A DNA stretch of 7,117 nt from Planctomycetaceae bacterium (GTDB taxonomy: Bacteria; Planctomycetota; Planctomycetia; Pirellulales; Thermoguttaceae). The position numbers were made by a program, and so were the translations under genes. Positions within the stretch are counted from its first letter, which is position 1; each line of letters starts with the position of its first letter. This document shows positions 1 to 5,864 of this stretch, in pieces. The stretch is taken from contig JAIROD010000697.1 of NCBI GenBank assembly GCA_031257725.1, positions 1 through 7,117 on the forward strand, in the 5' to 3' direction. Below the pieces are notes generated by a model that saw only the letters and a program-made list of their open reading frames with translations, ran no database searches and was not told where the DNA came from.

Positions 1-254
1 ACATCAATGATGTTTCCTTTCGACACAATATTAACGAGTTTCCAGCGTTTTAACCGTGACATCGGACGGCTTTCGATAATTTCAACCGTATCGCCAACAG
101 CGGACGCATTTTCTTCGTCGTGAACATAACACACCGTACGGCGTTTCACATACTTTCCGTACTTTGGATATTTAACCAAACGTGAGACTTCAACCCGTCT
201 GGTTTTTTTCATTTTATCGCTTGTTACGACACCGATCACAACTCGTTTTGGCAT
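1..254 (-). CDS. rpsQ: 30S ribosomal protein S17 (partial, C-terminus beyond the left edge)
   Basis: S17 is a primary 16S rRNA-binding protein of the small subunit with an OB-fold. My translation from the ATG at 254 begins MPKRVVIGVVTSDKMKKTRR and continues through KYPKYGKYVKRRT, then HDEENASAVGDTVEI, then ESRPMSRLKRWKLVNIV. These match the S17 family segments VVSDKMxKT, (Y/H)PxYGK, HDExN, GDxVxIxExRPLSKxKxWxLV in order. Eighty-four complete codons are visible and the frame is still open at base 1, so the protein is at least as long as the 84-residue E. coli protein and probably has a C-terminal extension. The start lies 25 bases after the rpmC stop, with an AAAGG ribosome-binding sequence about ten bases upstream, so it is probably cotranslated with rpmC. 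The family assignment is secure; the true end is outside the window. Confidence 0.96.
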   Translation of the reverse strand, partial: MPKRVVIGVVTSDKMKKTRRVEVSRLVKYPKYGKYVKRRTVCYVHDEENASAVGDTVEIIESRPMSRLKRWKLVNIVSKGNIID

Positions 255-279
255 TTCGAACAACCTTTATTTTTTGTAG

Positions 280-507
280 TTATTTTGATTTTGTTTGTTT
301 ATGTTCCTGATTTTTGGAGCGTAACGATTGGAGCGTCAGGATTTTTGCAATCAATCGTTTATTTTTTTTGAGTTCGCTTGGGGAATCGAGCCGTTCCATG
401 CGTGCCTGAAGACGCAGACGAAACAAAGTGTCTTGGGCCTCTCTGAGAACTATTTCGAGTTGTTCCGAACTCATATCCCACAGTTCAGATGTTTTAGTTG
501 CTTTCAT
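280..507 (-). CDS. rpmC: 50S ribosomal protein L29
   Basis: L29 is a small helical-hairpin protein at the polypeptide tunnel exit, next to L23, and binds 23S rRNA. The 75-residue product has SSEQLEIVLREAQDTLFRLR (first helix, about residues 13-32), then LQARMERLDSPSEL and KKNKRLIAKILT. This is the family pattern of an acidic helix, LFxLRxQ, and a basic second helix with IAxI. It ends in a lysine-rich tail and is somewhat longer than the 63-residue E. coli protein. Two adjacent starts are possible: GTG at 510 and ATG at 507. I prefer the ATG, because the GAAAGG upstream then sits seven bases away instead of four. The ATG shares one base with the rplP stop (TGATG), which points to translational coupling. 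With the GTG start the protein would be 76 residues. Confidence 0.95.
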   Translation of the reverse strand: MKATKTSELWDMSSEQLEIVLREAQDTLFRLRLQARMERLDSPSELKKNKRLIAKILTLQSLRSKNQEHKQTKSK

Positions 508-923
508 CACATAACCTTTCGTTTGACGAATCTACATTTAACCGGCATTTTATGGGCTAAACGGTTGAAACACATTTTCGCCGTTTCCTCCGGCACGCCG
601 GAAATTTCATACATAATTGTTCCCGGTTTGACGACGGCTGCCCAATATTCCGGTTCCCCTTTTCCTTTTCCCATTCGGGTTTCGAGCGGAATCGAGGTGA
701 TTGATTTATGGGGGAACATTCGAATATACAAACGTCCTTCGGTGCGCAGGTATTGCTGGGCGGCAATACGTCCCGCTTCGATGGTTGCGGCACTGATCCA
801 GCCGCCTTGAGTGGTTTGTAATCCGTAATCTCCGAAAACAACATCGTTTCCGCGTGTCGCTTCACCTTTTATACGACCTCTTTGGATTTTTCGATGTTTG
901 ACTCGTTTGGGCATTCGTGCCAT
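507..923 (-). CDS. rplP: 50S ribosomal protein L16
   Basis: L16 sits beside the peptidyl-transferase centre and the A-site tRNA elbow, and helps organise the 23S rRNA and subunit assembly. The 138-residue product shows the family signatures in order: MPKRVKHRKIQRGR at the N-terminus, FGDYGLQ and the GGWISAATIEAGR segment (about residues 30-53), IRMFPHKSIT and PLETRMGKGKGEPEYWAA (about 68-96), and the C-terminal AHKMPVKCRFVKR. Length matches the family (136 in E. coli). Two in-frame ATGs lie three codons apart, at 923 and 914. A GAGG sequence nine bases before the first supports 923, although family alignment begins at the second (MPKRVK). The first 62 bases lie inside the 3' end of rpsC in another frame, and the stop overlaps the rpmC start. 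Translation is therefore probably coupled on both sides. Confidence 0.97.
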   Translation of the reverse strand: MARMPKRVKHRKIQRGRIKGEATRGNDVVFGDYGLQTTQGGWISAATIEAGRIAAQQYLRTEGRLYIRMFPHKSITSIPLETRMGKGKGEPEYWAAVVKPGTIMYEISGVPEETAKMCFNRLAHKMPVKCRFVKRKVM

Positions 924-1590
924 TGTTATCTACCTCGCTATATTCACCTTGATTAATCCAAACTTGAATACCGATATGACCTTGTGCAATTTTGGCTTCG
1001 TGAAAACCATAATCGATTTTGGCTCGGAGTGTTGAAAGCGGGATGGAACCGGCGATTTGTTTTTCGCAACGCGCCATTTCCGCACCGCCCAATCGACCCG
1101 AAAGTTGAATTTTGATCCCTTTAGCACCGGATTCCATCGCCTGTTCCATTGCCCGTTTCATTGTTCGGCGAAAACCAACCCGTTTAACGAGTTGATCGCC
1201 AATATCTTCCGCAACCAACTGAGCAATAATTTCAGGACGAACAATCTCTTCAATAATCAAATTGATTCGTCGTCCGGTAACTTTTTGAAGATCATTTTGA
1301 AGTTCTTCGACTTTTTCACCGCGCCGTCCGATCATAACGCCCGGTTTTGCCGAATGCAAAATCACGCGAACTTCATCGCGTGTCCGTTCGATTTCAATTT
1401 TCGAAATCGCAGGGTACATCGGTTTTTCTTGTCTGGAATCGCTTGGGTCTTTGCGCTTCTTGATAAAATCGCGAATCTTCTTATCTTCAATGAGAAGTTC
1501 GGCAAATTCTTTTTTGGAAGCGTACCAACGACTTTTCCAATCTTCCATAATTCCGGTGCGATAAGCTACCGGATTCACTTTTTGACCCAT
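862..1590 (-). CDS. rpsC: 30S ribosomal protein S3
   Basis: S3 forms part of the mRNA entry channel of the 30S subunit and has helicase-related activity with S4 and S5. The 242-residue protein begins MGQKVNP, the invariant family start. The KH domain follows, with PGVMIGRRGEKVEEL as its GxxG-type loop (about residues 83-97). The C-terminal domain has RRTMKRAMEQAMESGAKGIK, SGRLGGAEMAR, GSIPLSTLRAKIDYGF and GHIGIQVWIN. The region between residues 45 and 65 (KRKDPSDSRQEKPMYPAISK) is longer than the E. coli equivalent. The last 20 or so residues after GEYSEV are polar and end in NPKRSYKR; they are encoded over the first 62 bases of rplP in another frame. Only a weak purine-rich sequence (AGAGAA) precedes the ATG. 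The gene is separated from rplV by a 236-base spacer carrying palindromic repeats. Confidence 0.98.
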   Translation of the reverse strand: MGQKVNPVAYRTGIMEDWKSRWYASKKEFAELLIEDKKIRDFIKKRKDPSDSRQEKPMYPAISKIEIERTRDEVRVILHSAKPGVMIGRRGEKVEELQNDLQKVTGRRINLIIEEIVRPEIIAQLVAEDIGDQLVKRVGFRRTMKRAMEQAMESGAKGIKIQLSGRLGGAEMARCEKQIAGSIPLSTLRAKIDYGFHEAKIAQGHIGIQVWINQGEYSEVDNNGTNAQTSQTSKNPKRSYKR

Positions 1591-1660
1591 TGTAATTCTC
1601 TGATTCTACTGAGTTCCAGTTTCAAACGATTCTGAATTAAACGATTATTTGTATCTGTTT

Positions 1661-1762
1661 AACAACGGGGCTTACCCCGCAATTACAACAATCTGTTAAC
1701 GGCGGGGTTTACCCCGCGATTACACACATCACGTACAAGACAGGATAAACCCTGTCGTTAAC
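1661..1762. repeat. Cluster of three GTTAAC-linked palindromes in the rpsC-rplV spacer
   Basis: Three related hairpin units lie within about 100 bases. Unit A at 1666-1679 is CGGGG, loop CTTA, CCCCG. Unit B at 1702-1717 is GCGGGG, loop TTTA, CCCCGC, preceded by GTTAAC at 1695-1700 and followed by GATTAC. Unit C at 1739-1756 is GACAGG, a six-base loop, CCTGTC, followed by GTTAAC at 1757-1762, so it is in the opposite orientation to B. C has changes on both arms that keep the pairing. No T-run follows any hairpin on the minus strand, so ordinary intrinsic termination is not indicated. I interpret these as REP-like extragenic palindromes; their function is unknown. Confidence 0.75.
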
Positions 1763-1826
1763 TTAACAGCCAAACGAAAATTCCACTGAAATATTACAAA
1801 TTTCTTAATTGGTTGACCGAATGGAA

Positions 1827-2177
1827 TTAACCGACAACGACGGTGATATGCGATGACCGTTTCAAATAAACACTTGAGGCTCCGCGTGATTTCGGACGAA
1901 ATCGACTCGCCATTGGACCGCCATCAACACGAATTTCAATAACTTCGAAATCGGAGATATTGGTTGCATGTCGATCTCGATCTTGGGCATTGGCAAGCGC
2001 ACTTTTGATAACATTTTCAATCAATCTTGCGCCGCGGCTTGGATAACAAGACAAAATCTCAAGAGCTTCATCGGCAAACCGACCGCGCACAAGATTAGCA
2101 TACGGTCTGATTTTCCGCGCACTCATCGCACTATAACGAAGTTTCGCTTGATAGGTTTTATCTTTATCTTTCGGCAT
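1827..2177 (-). CDS. rplV: 50S ribosomal protein L22
   Basis: L22 binds all domains of 23S rRNA, and its long beta hairpin lines the exit tunnel next to L4. The 116-residue product has an N-terminal YQAKLRYSAMSARKIRPYAN segment (about residues 9-28), the helix LVRGRFADEALEILSCYPSR, IENVIKSALANAQD (about 53-66), and the tunnel-loop segment VDGGPMASRFRPKSRGASS with KRSSHITVVV near the end. These correspond to the family patterns SPRKxRLV, VxKSAxANAE, and GPxxKRFRPRAxGRAxxIxKRxSHITVVV. A strong GAGGTGG ribosome-binding sequence lies just upstream of the ATG at 2177, which supports this start. The tip reads PKSRGASSVYLKRS, departing from the usual RAxGRAxxIxKR wording but without a length change. 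A 97-base spacer separates it from rpsS. Confidence 0.97.
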   Translation of the reverse strand: MPKDKDKTYQAKLRYSAMSARKIRPYANLVRGRFADEALEILSCYPSRGARLIENVIKSALANAQDRDRHATNISDFEVIEIRVDGGPMASRFRPKSRGASSVYLKRSSHITVVVG

Positions 2178-2274
2178 AATTCCACCTCAAATATTGTTTC
2201 GGATTTGTCTTTGCCTTACCTTTGTTACGGCGTAAACAATGGAGCAATACGGTTGATTAACGGTTTTGAACGAT

Positions 2275-2547
2275 TTATTTCTTTCCGCCTTTACCGCCGT
2301 GTCCTCGAAAAATTCGGGTCATTGAAAATTCGCCCAGTTTATGACCGACCATTTCTTCTGTTACAAAAACTTTGTTGAAGACTTTGCCGTTATGAACAAG
2401 GAAGGTATGACCTACAAATTCAGGGACAATCGTGCAGGCGCGCGCCCATGTTTTAATTGGTTCTTTTTTTCCGGTTGCATCCAGTTTTTCAACTTTGGCA
2501 TACAACTTAGGATTAACAAACGGTCCTTTTTTAATTGATCTGCTCAT
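2275..2547 (-). CDS. rpsS: 30S ribosomal protein S19
   Basis: S19 lies in the 30S head, where it contacts S13 and takes part in intersubunit bridging. The 90-residue protein opens with MSRSIKKGPFVNPKL, followed by KTWARACTIVPEFVGHTFLVHNGK in which the family pattern is (T/K)WSRxSxIxPxxxGxTxxVHNGK. It then reads VFVTEEMVGHKLGEFSMTR, which is the invariant block V(Y/F)VTExMVGHKLGEFxxTR, and ends in FRGHGGKGGKK. Length is normal (92 in E. coli). The position usually occupied by SR in TWSRRS is AR here, a mild change. The start is fixed by the conserved N-terminus. A hairpin of six base pairs (2574-2589) sits between the rplB stop and this start. Confidence 0.98.
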   Translation of the reverse strand: MSRSIKKGPFVNPKLYAKVEKLDATGKKEPIKTWARACTIVPEFVGHTFLVHNGKVFNKVFVTEEMVGHKLGEFSMTRIFRGHGGKGGKK

Positions 2548-2625
2548 TTTCCAGTCTCAAAATTCTACAGGAAATGACAACAATGTCATGGAGGGGTGGA
2601 CAAAAATTTTGTATCGCTCACAAAT

Positions 2626-3489
2626 TCACGACAATTTCAAAATACCGTAACGTCGGCTTTTTCGTCGTCGGAGAATTGCTTTATTTGACGGTTTTCGTTT
2701 CTTTCGGGTGGAAGTTCCTTTGGTTGGTTTTCCGGTTGGAGTAACAGGATGTCGTCCGCCTTTTGTTCGTCCTTCACCTCCGCCGTGCGGGTGGTCGATA
2801 GGATTCATCGCGGTTCCTCGAACATGGGGGCGTCGTCCTAACCAACGGCTTCGTCCCGCCTTTCCGATAACAATATTCATGTGATCGATATTACCGACAA
2901 CACCAATTACTGCTCGGCAATTAACCGGAACACGTCGAATTTCACCGCTTGGCATATTAATTTGAGCCCAACCGTTTTCGGTATCCCGTGCGACAAGCGT
3001 TGCTTTCGCACCGGCAGAACGGCATAATGCTGCACCTTTTTTCGGTTGTAACTCAATATTGTGAATTTCCGCGCCAAGCGGAATGTCGGTCAACGGAAGG
3101 CAATTACCAACAACCGGCGGAGCGGCGGAACCGCTCATTAACTTATTGCCTTCTTTCAGTCCTTCGGGTGCCAAAATGTAACGTTTTTCACCGTCGGCGT
3201 AGTACAACAACGCAATTCGTGCGGTACGATTGGGATCATACTGAATTGAATGAACGGTTGCTTCGATACCGTCTTTGTTACGGCGAAAATCAATTAAACG
3301 AAACTGTTTTTTATGACCGCCGCCGCGATGACGCACGGTGATAATTCCTTGATTATTACGTCCGTTTGTCCGGCGTTTTGGTCTTAAAAGACTTTTTTCC
3401 GCGTGGGAACCTTTCGTTAGTTCTTTGAAGTCACTAACGCTCATATTCCGGCGACCGGCATGATTCGCTTTATATTTTTTAACGCCCAT
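2626..3489 (-). CDS. rplB: 50S ribosomal protein L2
   Basis: L2 is a primary 23S rRNA-binding protein needed for subunit association and close to the peptidyl-transferase centre. The 287-residue product begins MGVKKYKANHAGRRNMSVSD. It has GRNNQGIITVRHRGGGHKKQ (about residues 43-62), YDPNRTARIALLYYADGEKRYILAP (about 84-108), the SH3-like region with HNIELQPKKGAALCRSAGA, and the C-terminal GKAGRSRWLGRRPHVRG. The catalytic-centre motif AMNPIDHPHGGGEGR follows, including the histidine corresponding to E. coli His229, then GGRHPVTPTGKPTKG. The tail ends RRRKSRRYGILKLS, slightly longer than in E. coli (273 residues). The GGRHPVTPTGKPTKG wording is one reason to suspect a planctomycete. The ATG at 3489 fits the family start; only a weak GAG precedes it. 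The spacer back to rplW is 278 bases. Confidence 0.98.
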   Translation of the reverse strand: MGVKKYKANHAGRRNMSVSDFKELTKGSHAEKSLLRPKRRTNGRNNQGIITVRHRGGGHKKQFRLIDFRRNKDGIEATVHSIQYDPNRTARIALLYYADGEKRYILAPEGLKEGNKLMSGSAAPPVVGNCLPLTDIPLGAEIHNIELQPKKGAALCRSAGAKATLVARDTENGWAQINMPSGEIRRVPVNCRAVIGVVGNIDHMNIVIGKAGRSRWLGRRPHVRGTAMNPIDHPHGGGEGRTKGGRHPVTPTGKPTKGTSTRKKRKPSNKAILRRRKSRRYGILKLS

Positions 3490-3606
3490 GTAACAACTCT
3501 TTTAATCTCATCAATCCGTCAATAATTCGATTGGTCAATCTCATTATTAACTATTTACTAAAACCAATTAGTTAAAAAGTTATAAGTTATAAAATTTCGT
3601 TTGGTT

Positions 3607-3665
3607 GTTAACGGCGGAAGTTAGCTCCGTCTTTGTGCAATCGCGGGGTAAATCCCTCCGTTAAC
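3607..3665. repeat. Pair of divergent GTTAAC-linked palindromes in the rplB-rplW spacer
   Basis: Two more members of the family seen in the rpsC-rplV spacer lie as an inverted pair. The left unit has GTTAAC at 3607-3612 followed by the stem GGCGGA (3613-3618) and TCCGTC (3626-3631), including one G-U pair. The right unit has TCGCGGGG at 3641-3648, a TAAAT centre, CCCTCCG at 3654-3660, and ends in GTTAAC at 3660-3665. The two GTTAAC ends face outwards. The right stem is imperfect. The rest of this 278-base spacer (3490-3767) is AT-rich, with no gene and no convincing promoter that I can identify. Confidence 0.7.
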
Positions 3666-3767
3666 AAATACAAATAATCGCCTATTGCGAAAACAAATAT
3701 TCTCCTGAATAATTACTAAATTTATTAATTTATTAAAAATATTCGGTTATTAAAATTAATTAATTAA

Positions 3768-4091
3768 TTAGAAGTAATTAATTTTGCTTTCGGAATGGAG
3801 TTTAACGATTGCTTTTTTCCAATCCCGCCGTTTACCTTTTTTATTTTTTCGACGAAAATACACTGTTTTCCCTTTACGGTTTTGTGTTCGGACATTAACT
3901 ACGGTAACGTCAAACAAATATTCAACAGCTTCTTTGATTTGTTTTTTATTCGCCAATCGATGTACTTCGAAATAATAGGTATTTTGATGCTCGGCGCGAT
4001 GAAACCCTTTTTCCGTCACAATAGGTCGGAGGATAATCTGATAGGGTTCCAGTTCCAAATTCGTGATTGTTATATCTTTATTTTTAGGCAT
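3768..4091 (-). CDS. rplW: 50S ribosomal protein L23
   Basis: L23 is located at the exit of the polypeptide tunnel and docks trigger factor and SRP. The 107-residue protein has ILRPIVTEKGFHRAEHQNTY (about residues 20-39), where the family shows Ixx(P)xxTEKs. It continues with YYFEVHRLANKKQIKEAVEYLFDVTVVNVRT, the pattern FxVxxxAnKxeIKxAVExlFxVkVxxVnT. It closes with KGKTVYFRRKNKKGKRRDWKKAIVKL, where the family has GxxxGxxxdwKKAivtL. The trigger-factor-contacting glutamate lies in a loop I cannot place exactly. A GGGGGC sequence seven to eight bases before the ATG is a good ribosome-binding site. The stop codon sits inside a (TTAA)n simple repeat at 3754-3770, so the last codons are AT-rich. 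Confidence 0.97.
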   Translation of the reverse strand: MPKNKDITITNLELEPYQIILRPIVTEKGFHRAEHQNTYYFEVHRLANKKQIKEAVEYLFDVTVVNVRTQNRKGKTVYFRRKNKKGKRRDWKKAIVKLHSESKINYF

Positions 4092-4192
4092 TGTTTGCCC
4101 CCATTCCTGATTTTTAATTTTAATATTCAGTTTGTATTAAATTCGTTATTAAATTGTTTTGTTTATATTTTAGGATTACAATATTTTGATAA

Positions 4193-4843
4193 TTAGTTGG
4201 TTGCGGGTGATTGAGCGGGAATTTTGGCGACAAAAGCTTCAAAAGCCGCTTTGGTGAATAAGATACGTTTAGGTCGAAGAATTTCATAAGCATTGAGTTC
4301 CGAAACGGGAAGAATTCGCACGCCATCGATATTTCGGAAACTTTTGTAAAGATTGACATTATAAGATTCGATGGCAACGAGAACAGTTTCTTTAATTTTA
4401 AGTTCATTAAGAACAGTTGCCATTTCTTTCGTTTTTGGCGTATCAATCGAAAGAGCGTCAATCAATGTAATTTGCGAGTCGTTTATTTTGGAGGCGACAG
4501 CCATTCGGGTGGCGATCTGAAGAGCTTTTCGCGGCAATCGATACGACCAATCGCGGGGTTGTTTTGCAAAGATATGACCGCCGCCTCTTCGAACGCCGCT
4601 TCGTCGATGTCCTGCGCGGGCGTTACCGGTTCCTTTTTGGCGATACATTTTCTTTTTATGTCCGGCAACTTCGGCGCGGGTTTTCGATTTAGCGGAACCT
4701 TGACGGAGATTGGACTGATACATAACAACCGCGTCGTGCAAGAGTTGCGAACTAATGCGTGAGGCAATCGTACTCGGATCGACAATTAATTTATCGATTT
4801 CCTTTCCCGATTTATCAAAAATTGGTAATTCGATATTAGCCAT
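4193..4843 (-). CDS. rplD: 50S ribosomal protein L4
   Basis: L4 binds 23S rRNA early in assembly, and its extended loop reaches the exit-tunnel constriction beside L22. In E. coli and some relatives it also represses its own operon; no such leader is recognisable here. The 216-residue product has LLHDAVVMYQSNLRQGSAKS (about residues 34-53), KTRAEVAGHKKKMYRQKGTG and NARAGHRRSGVRRGGGHIFA (the tunnel loop, about 54-93), then PRDWSYRLPRKAL. These match H(Q/D)vVxxyxaxxRqGTxxtKtRxEVxGgGkKpwrQKGTGrARxGsxRSPxwrGGGxxFgP and PRxYxyxlPkKxr. Length is normal. The SPxwRGGG segment reads SGVRRGGG. I see no clear ribosome-binding sequence before the ATG at 4843; the conserved N-terminus still makes this the best start. 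Confidence 0.97.
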   Translation of the reverse strand: MANIELPIFDKSGKEIDKLIVDPSTIASRISSQLLHDAVVMYQSNLRQGSAKSKTRAEVAGHKKKMYRQKGTGNARAGHRRSGVRRGGGHIFAKQPRDWSYRLPRKALQIATRMAVASKINDSQITLIDALSIDTPKTKEMATVLNELKIKETVLVAIESYNVNLYKSFRNIDGVRILPVSELNAYEILRPKRILFTKAAFEAFVAKIPAQSPATN

Positions 4844-4902
4844 GATAATTAGTATTGGTTCAACAATTCTTAATGTTATTGTATCTTGTTTCGATGATTA
4901 TT

Positions 4903-4957
4903 GCGGGGCAAGCCCTACGTTATAAAGGTTATCGCGGATCAAGCTCCGCTGTTAAAA
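4903..4957. repeat. Two degenerate palindromes of the same family in the rplC-rplD spacer
   Basis: The first unit (4903-4924) reads GCGGGGCAAGCCCTACGTTA, with a short GGG/CCC stem and a degraded GTTAAC end. The second has the perfect arms GCGGA (4934-4938) and TCCGC (4945-4949) around TCAAGC, followed by GTTAAA at 4951-4956. Both lie in the orientation in which the GTTAAC-like end is on the right. They match the units in the two downstream spacers in layout, with ATCGCGG on one side and GTTAAC on the other. Assignment to the family is by eye. Confidence 0.6.
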
Positions 4958-4961
4958 TTTG

Positions 4962-4989
4962 TTCGGTAAAATTTATTCGGTAAAATTTA
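4962..4989. repeat. 14-base tandem duplication overlapping the rplC stop codon
   Basis: The unit TTCGGTAAAATTTA occurs at 4962-4975 and again, identical, at 4976-4989. A further partial unit (TTC) follows. The rplC stop codon (TAA on the minus strand, 4987-4989) is formed by the last three bases of the second copy, so the duplication starts exactly at the end of the gene and extends into the spacer. Confidence 0.9.
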
Positions 4990-5721
4990 TTCAGTGACTT
5001 TCGGGGTTAATTTCCAAGGGTTATTTTTTGGTGCGGGCAGGACATTAGTCGGGTTAATCCGAACATAACCTCCTTTAGGACCCGGCACAGCACCGCGAAT
5101 GACCAACAGGTTATGTTGTTTATCAATCAGCACGACTTTTTGGTTCCGAATGGTTACTTGATCGGCTCCGTATTGACCGGGCATTCGTTTTCCTTTTTGT
5201 GTTCGGCTGGGAAACGCACTGCAACCGGAACTTCCTAAATGACGATGACATTTCTTAACGCCGTGCGAAGCACGTTGACCGGAAAAATTATGCCGTTTCA
5301 TCACACCGGCGTAGCCGCAACCTTTACTGATTGCCGTAACATCGACGGAATGAACTTGTTCAAACAGGTCAACAGTTAATTCTTGCCCGATAGTAAAACC
5401 TTCGATTGGCACACGAAATTCGCGGATAAATTTTTTGGGTTCACAATTTGCTTTTGGTTCTGCATTTTTTCCGGCGGCGAGTGATCGTTTTCTACGTTTA
5501 CTTTCGATAGCGGCGACATGACCGCGTTCACTTTTGAATGCCCGATTACGTTTTTTGTCTTTGAAACCGATTTGCACTGCTTCGTAGCCATCACGTTGAT
5601 GAGTACGAAGTTGCAATACATTACACGGTCCGGCTTGAATCACCGTTACCGGAATGACTTCACCGGTTTCTGTGTACAATTGCGTACATCCGACTTTTTG
5701 CCCTAATAATCCGATTCCCAT
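4987..5721 (-). CDS. rplC: 50S ribosomal protein L3
   Basis: L3 is an early-assembly 23S rRNA-binding protein whose extended loop approaches the peptidyl-transferase centre. From the ATG at 5721 it is 244 residues and starts MGIGLLGQKVGCTQLY, where families typically read GLLGRKVGMTQ. Later signatures are VTVIQAGPCNVLQLRT, GYEAVQIGF, KKFIREFRV, VDVTAISKGCGYAGVMKRHN (about residues 133-152), GQRASHGVKKCHRHLGSSG, FPSRTQKGKRMPGQYG and IRGAVPGPKGG. The segment with KRRKRSLAAGKNAEPKANCEPKK (about 74-96) is an insertion relative to E. coli and resembles planctomycete L3 as I recall it. The frame is open upstream to a TTG at 5745, which would add eight residues (MNHNPQIA). Neither start has a clear ribosome-binding sequence, so I chose the family-like ATG. 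The stop codon lies within a 14-base tandem repeat. Confidence 0.97.
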   Translation of the reverse strand: MGIGLLGQKVGCTQLYTETGEVIPVTVIQAGPCNVLQLRTHQRDGYEAVQIGFKDKKRNRAFKSERGHVAAIESKRRKRSLAAGKNAEPKANCEPKKFIREFRVPIEGFTIGQELTVDLFEQVHSVDVTAISKGCGYAGVMKRHNFSGQRASHGVKKCHRHLGSSGCSAFPSRTQKGKRMPGQYGADQVTIRNQKVVLIDKQHNLLVIRGAVPGPKGGYVRINPTNVLPAPKNNPWKLTPKVTE

Positions 5722-5820
5722 AGCAATTTGCGGGTTATGATTCAATTTTTACAATTTTACCGTTTATCTCGATTTATACTTATATACTTACGAAGTTAAC
5801 GGTACTCCGAACAATATTAG

Positions 5821-5863
5821 TTATTTTGAATTATTTAATCAATTAATTAATTATTTTGAATTA
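5821..5863. repeat. 13-base direct repeat in the rpsJ-rplC spacer beside the rpsJ stop
   Basis: TTATTTTGAATTA occurs at 5821-5833 and again at 5851-5863, separated by an AATTAATTAATT run. The second copy ends one base before the rpsJ stop codon (5865-5867). The surroundings are nearly pure A and T. At 5795-5809 a GTTAACGGTACTCCG sequence may be a decayed palindrome of the family found in the other spacers. Confidence 0.75.
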
Positions 5864-5864
5864 A

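Noticed and set aside
557..865. Second minus-strand open frame inside rplP
   Set aside because: It is a shifted frame within the rplP coding sequence. The L16 frame carries all the conserved motifs.
1057..1635. Long open frame of 192 codons on the plus strand
   Set aside because: It lies opposite rpsC, whose protein is clearly S3. The plus-strand translation is phenylalanine- and asparagine-rich, as expected for the antisense of a lysine- and glutamate-rich gene.
1702..1717. Perfect GC-rich hairpin considered as an intrinsic terminator between rplV and rpsC
   Set aside because: No run of T follows on the minus strand; the hairpin leads into AACAGATTGTTG. Termination here would also cut off the rest of the operon. 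A repeat element explains it better.
1661..1762. Closely spaced repeated units considered as a CRISPR array
   Set aside because: Units differ in sequence and orientation, spacing is irregular, and there are too few copies. There are no cas genes.
1968..2378. Plus-strand open frame of 136 codons across rplV, the spacer and rpsS
   Set aside because: It is antisense to two well-supported ribosomal genes, with no family signature of its own.
3490..3600. Possible internal promoter for rplB with TTGACC followed by ATTGAT
   Set aside because: The -10 matches at only three of six positions. In sequence this AT-rich, such matches are expected by chance.
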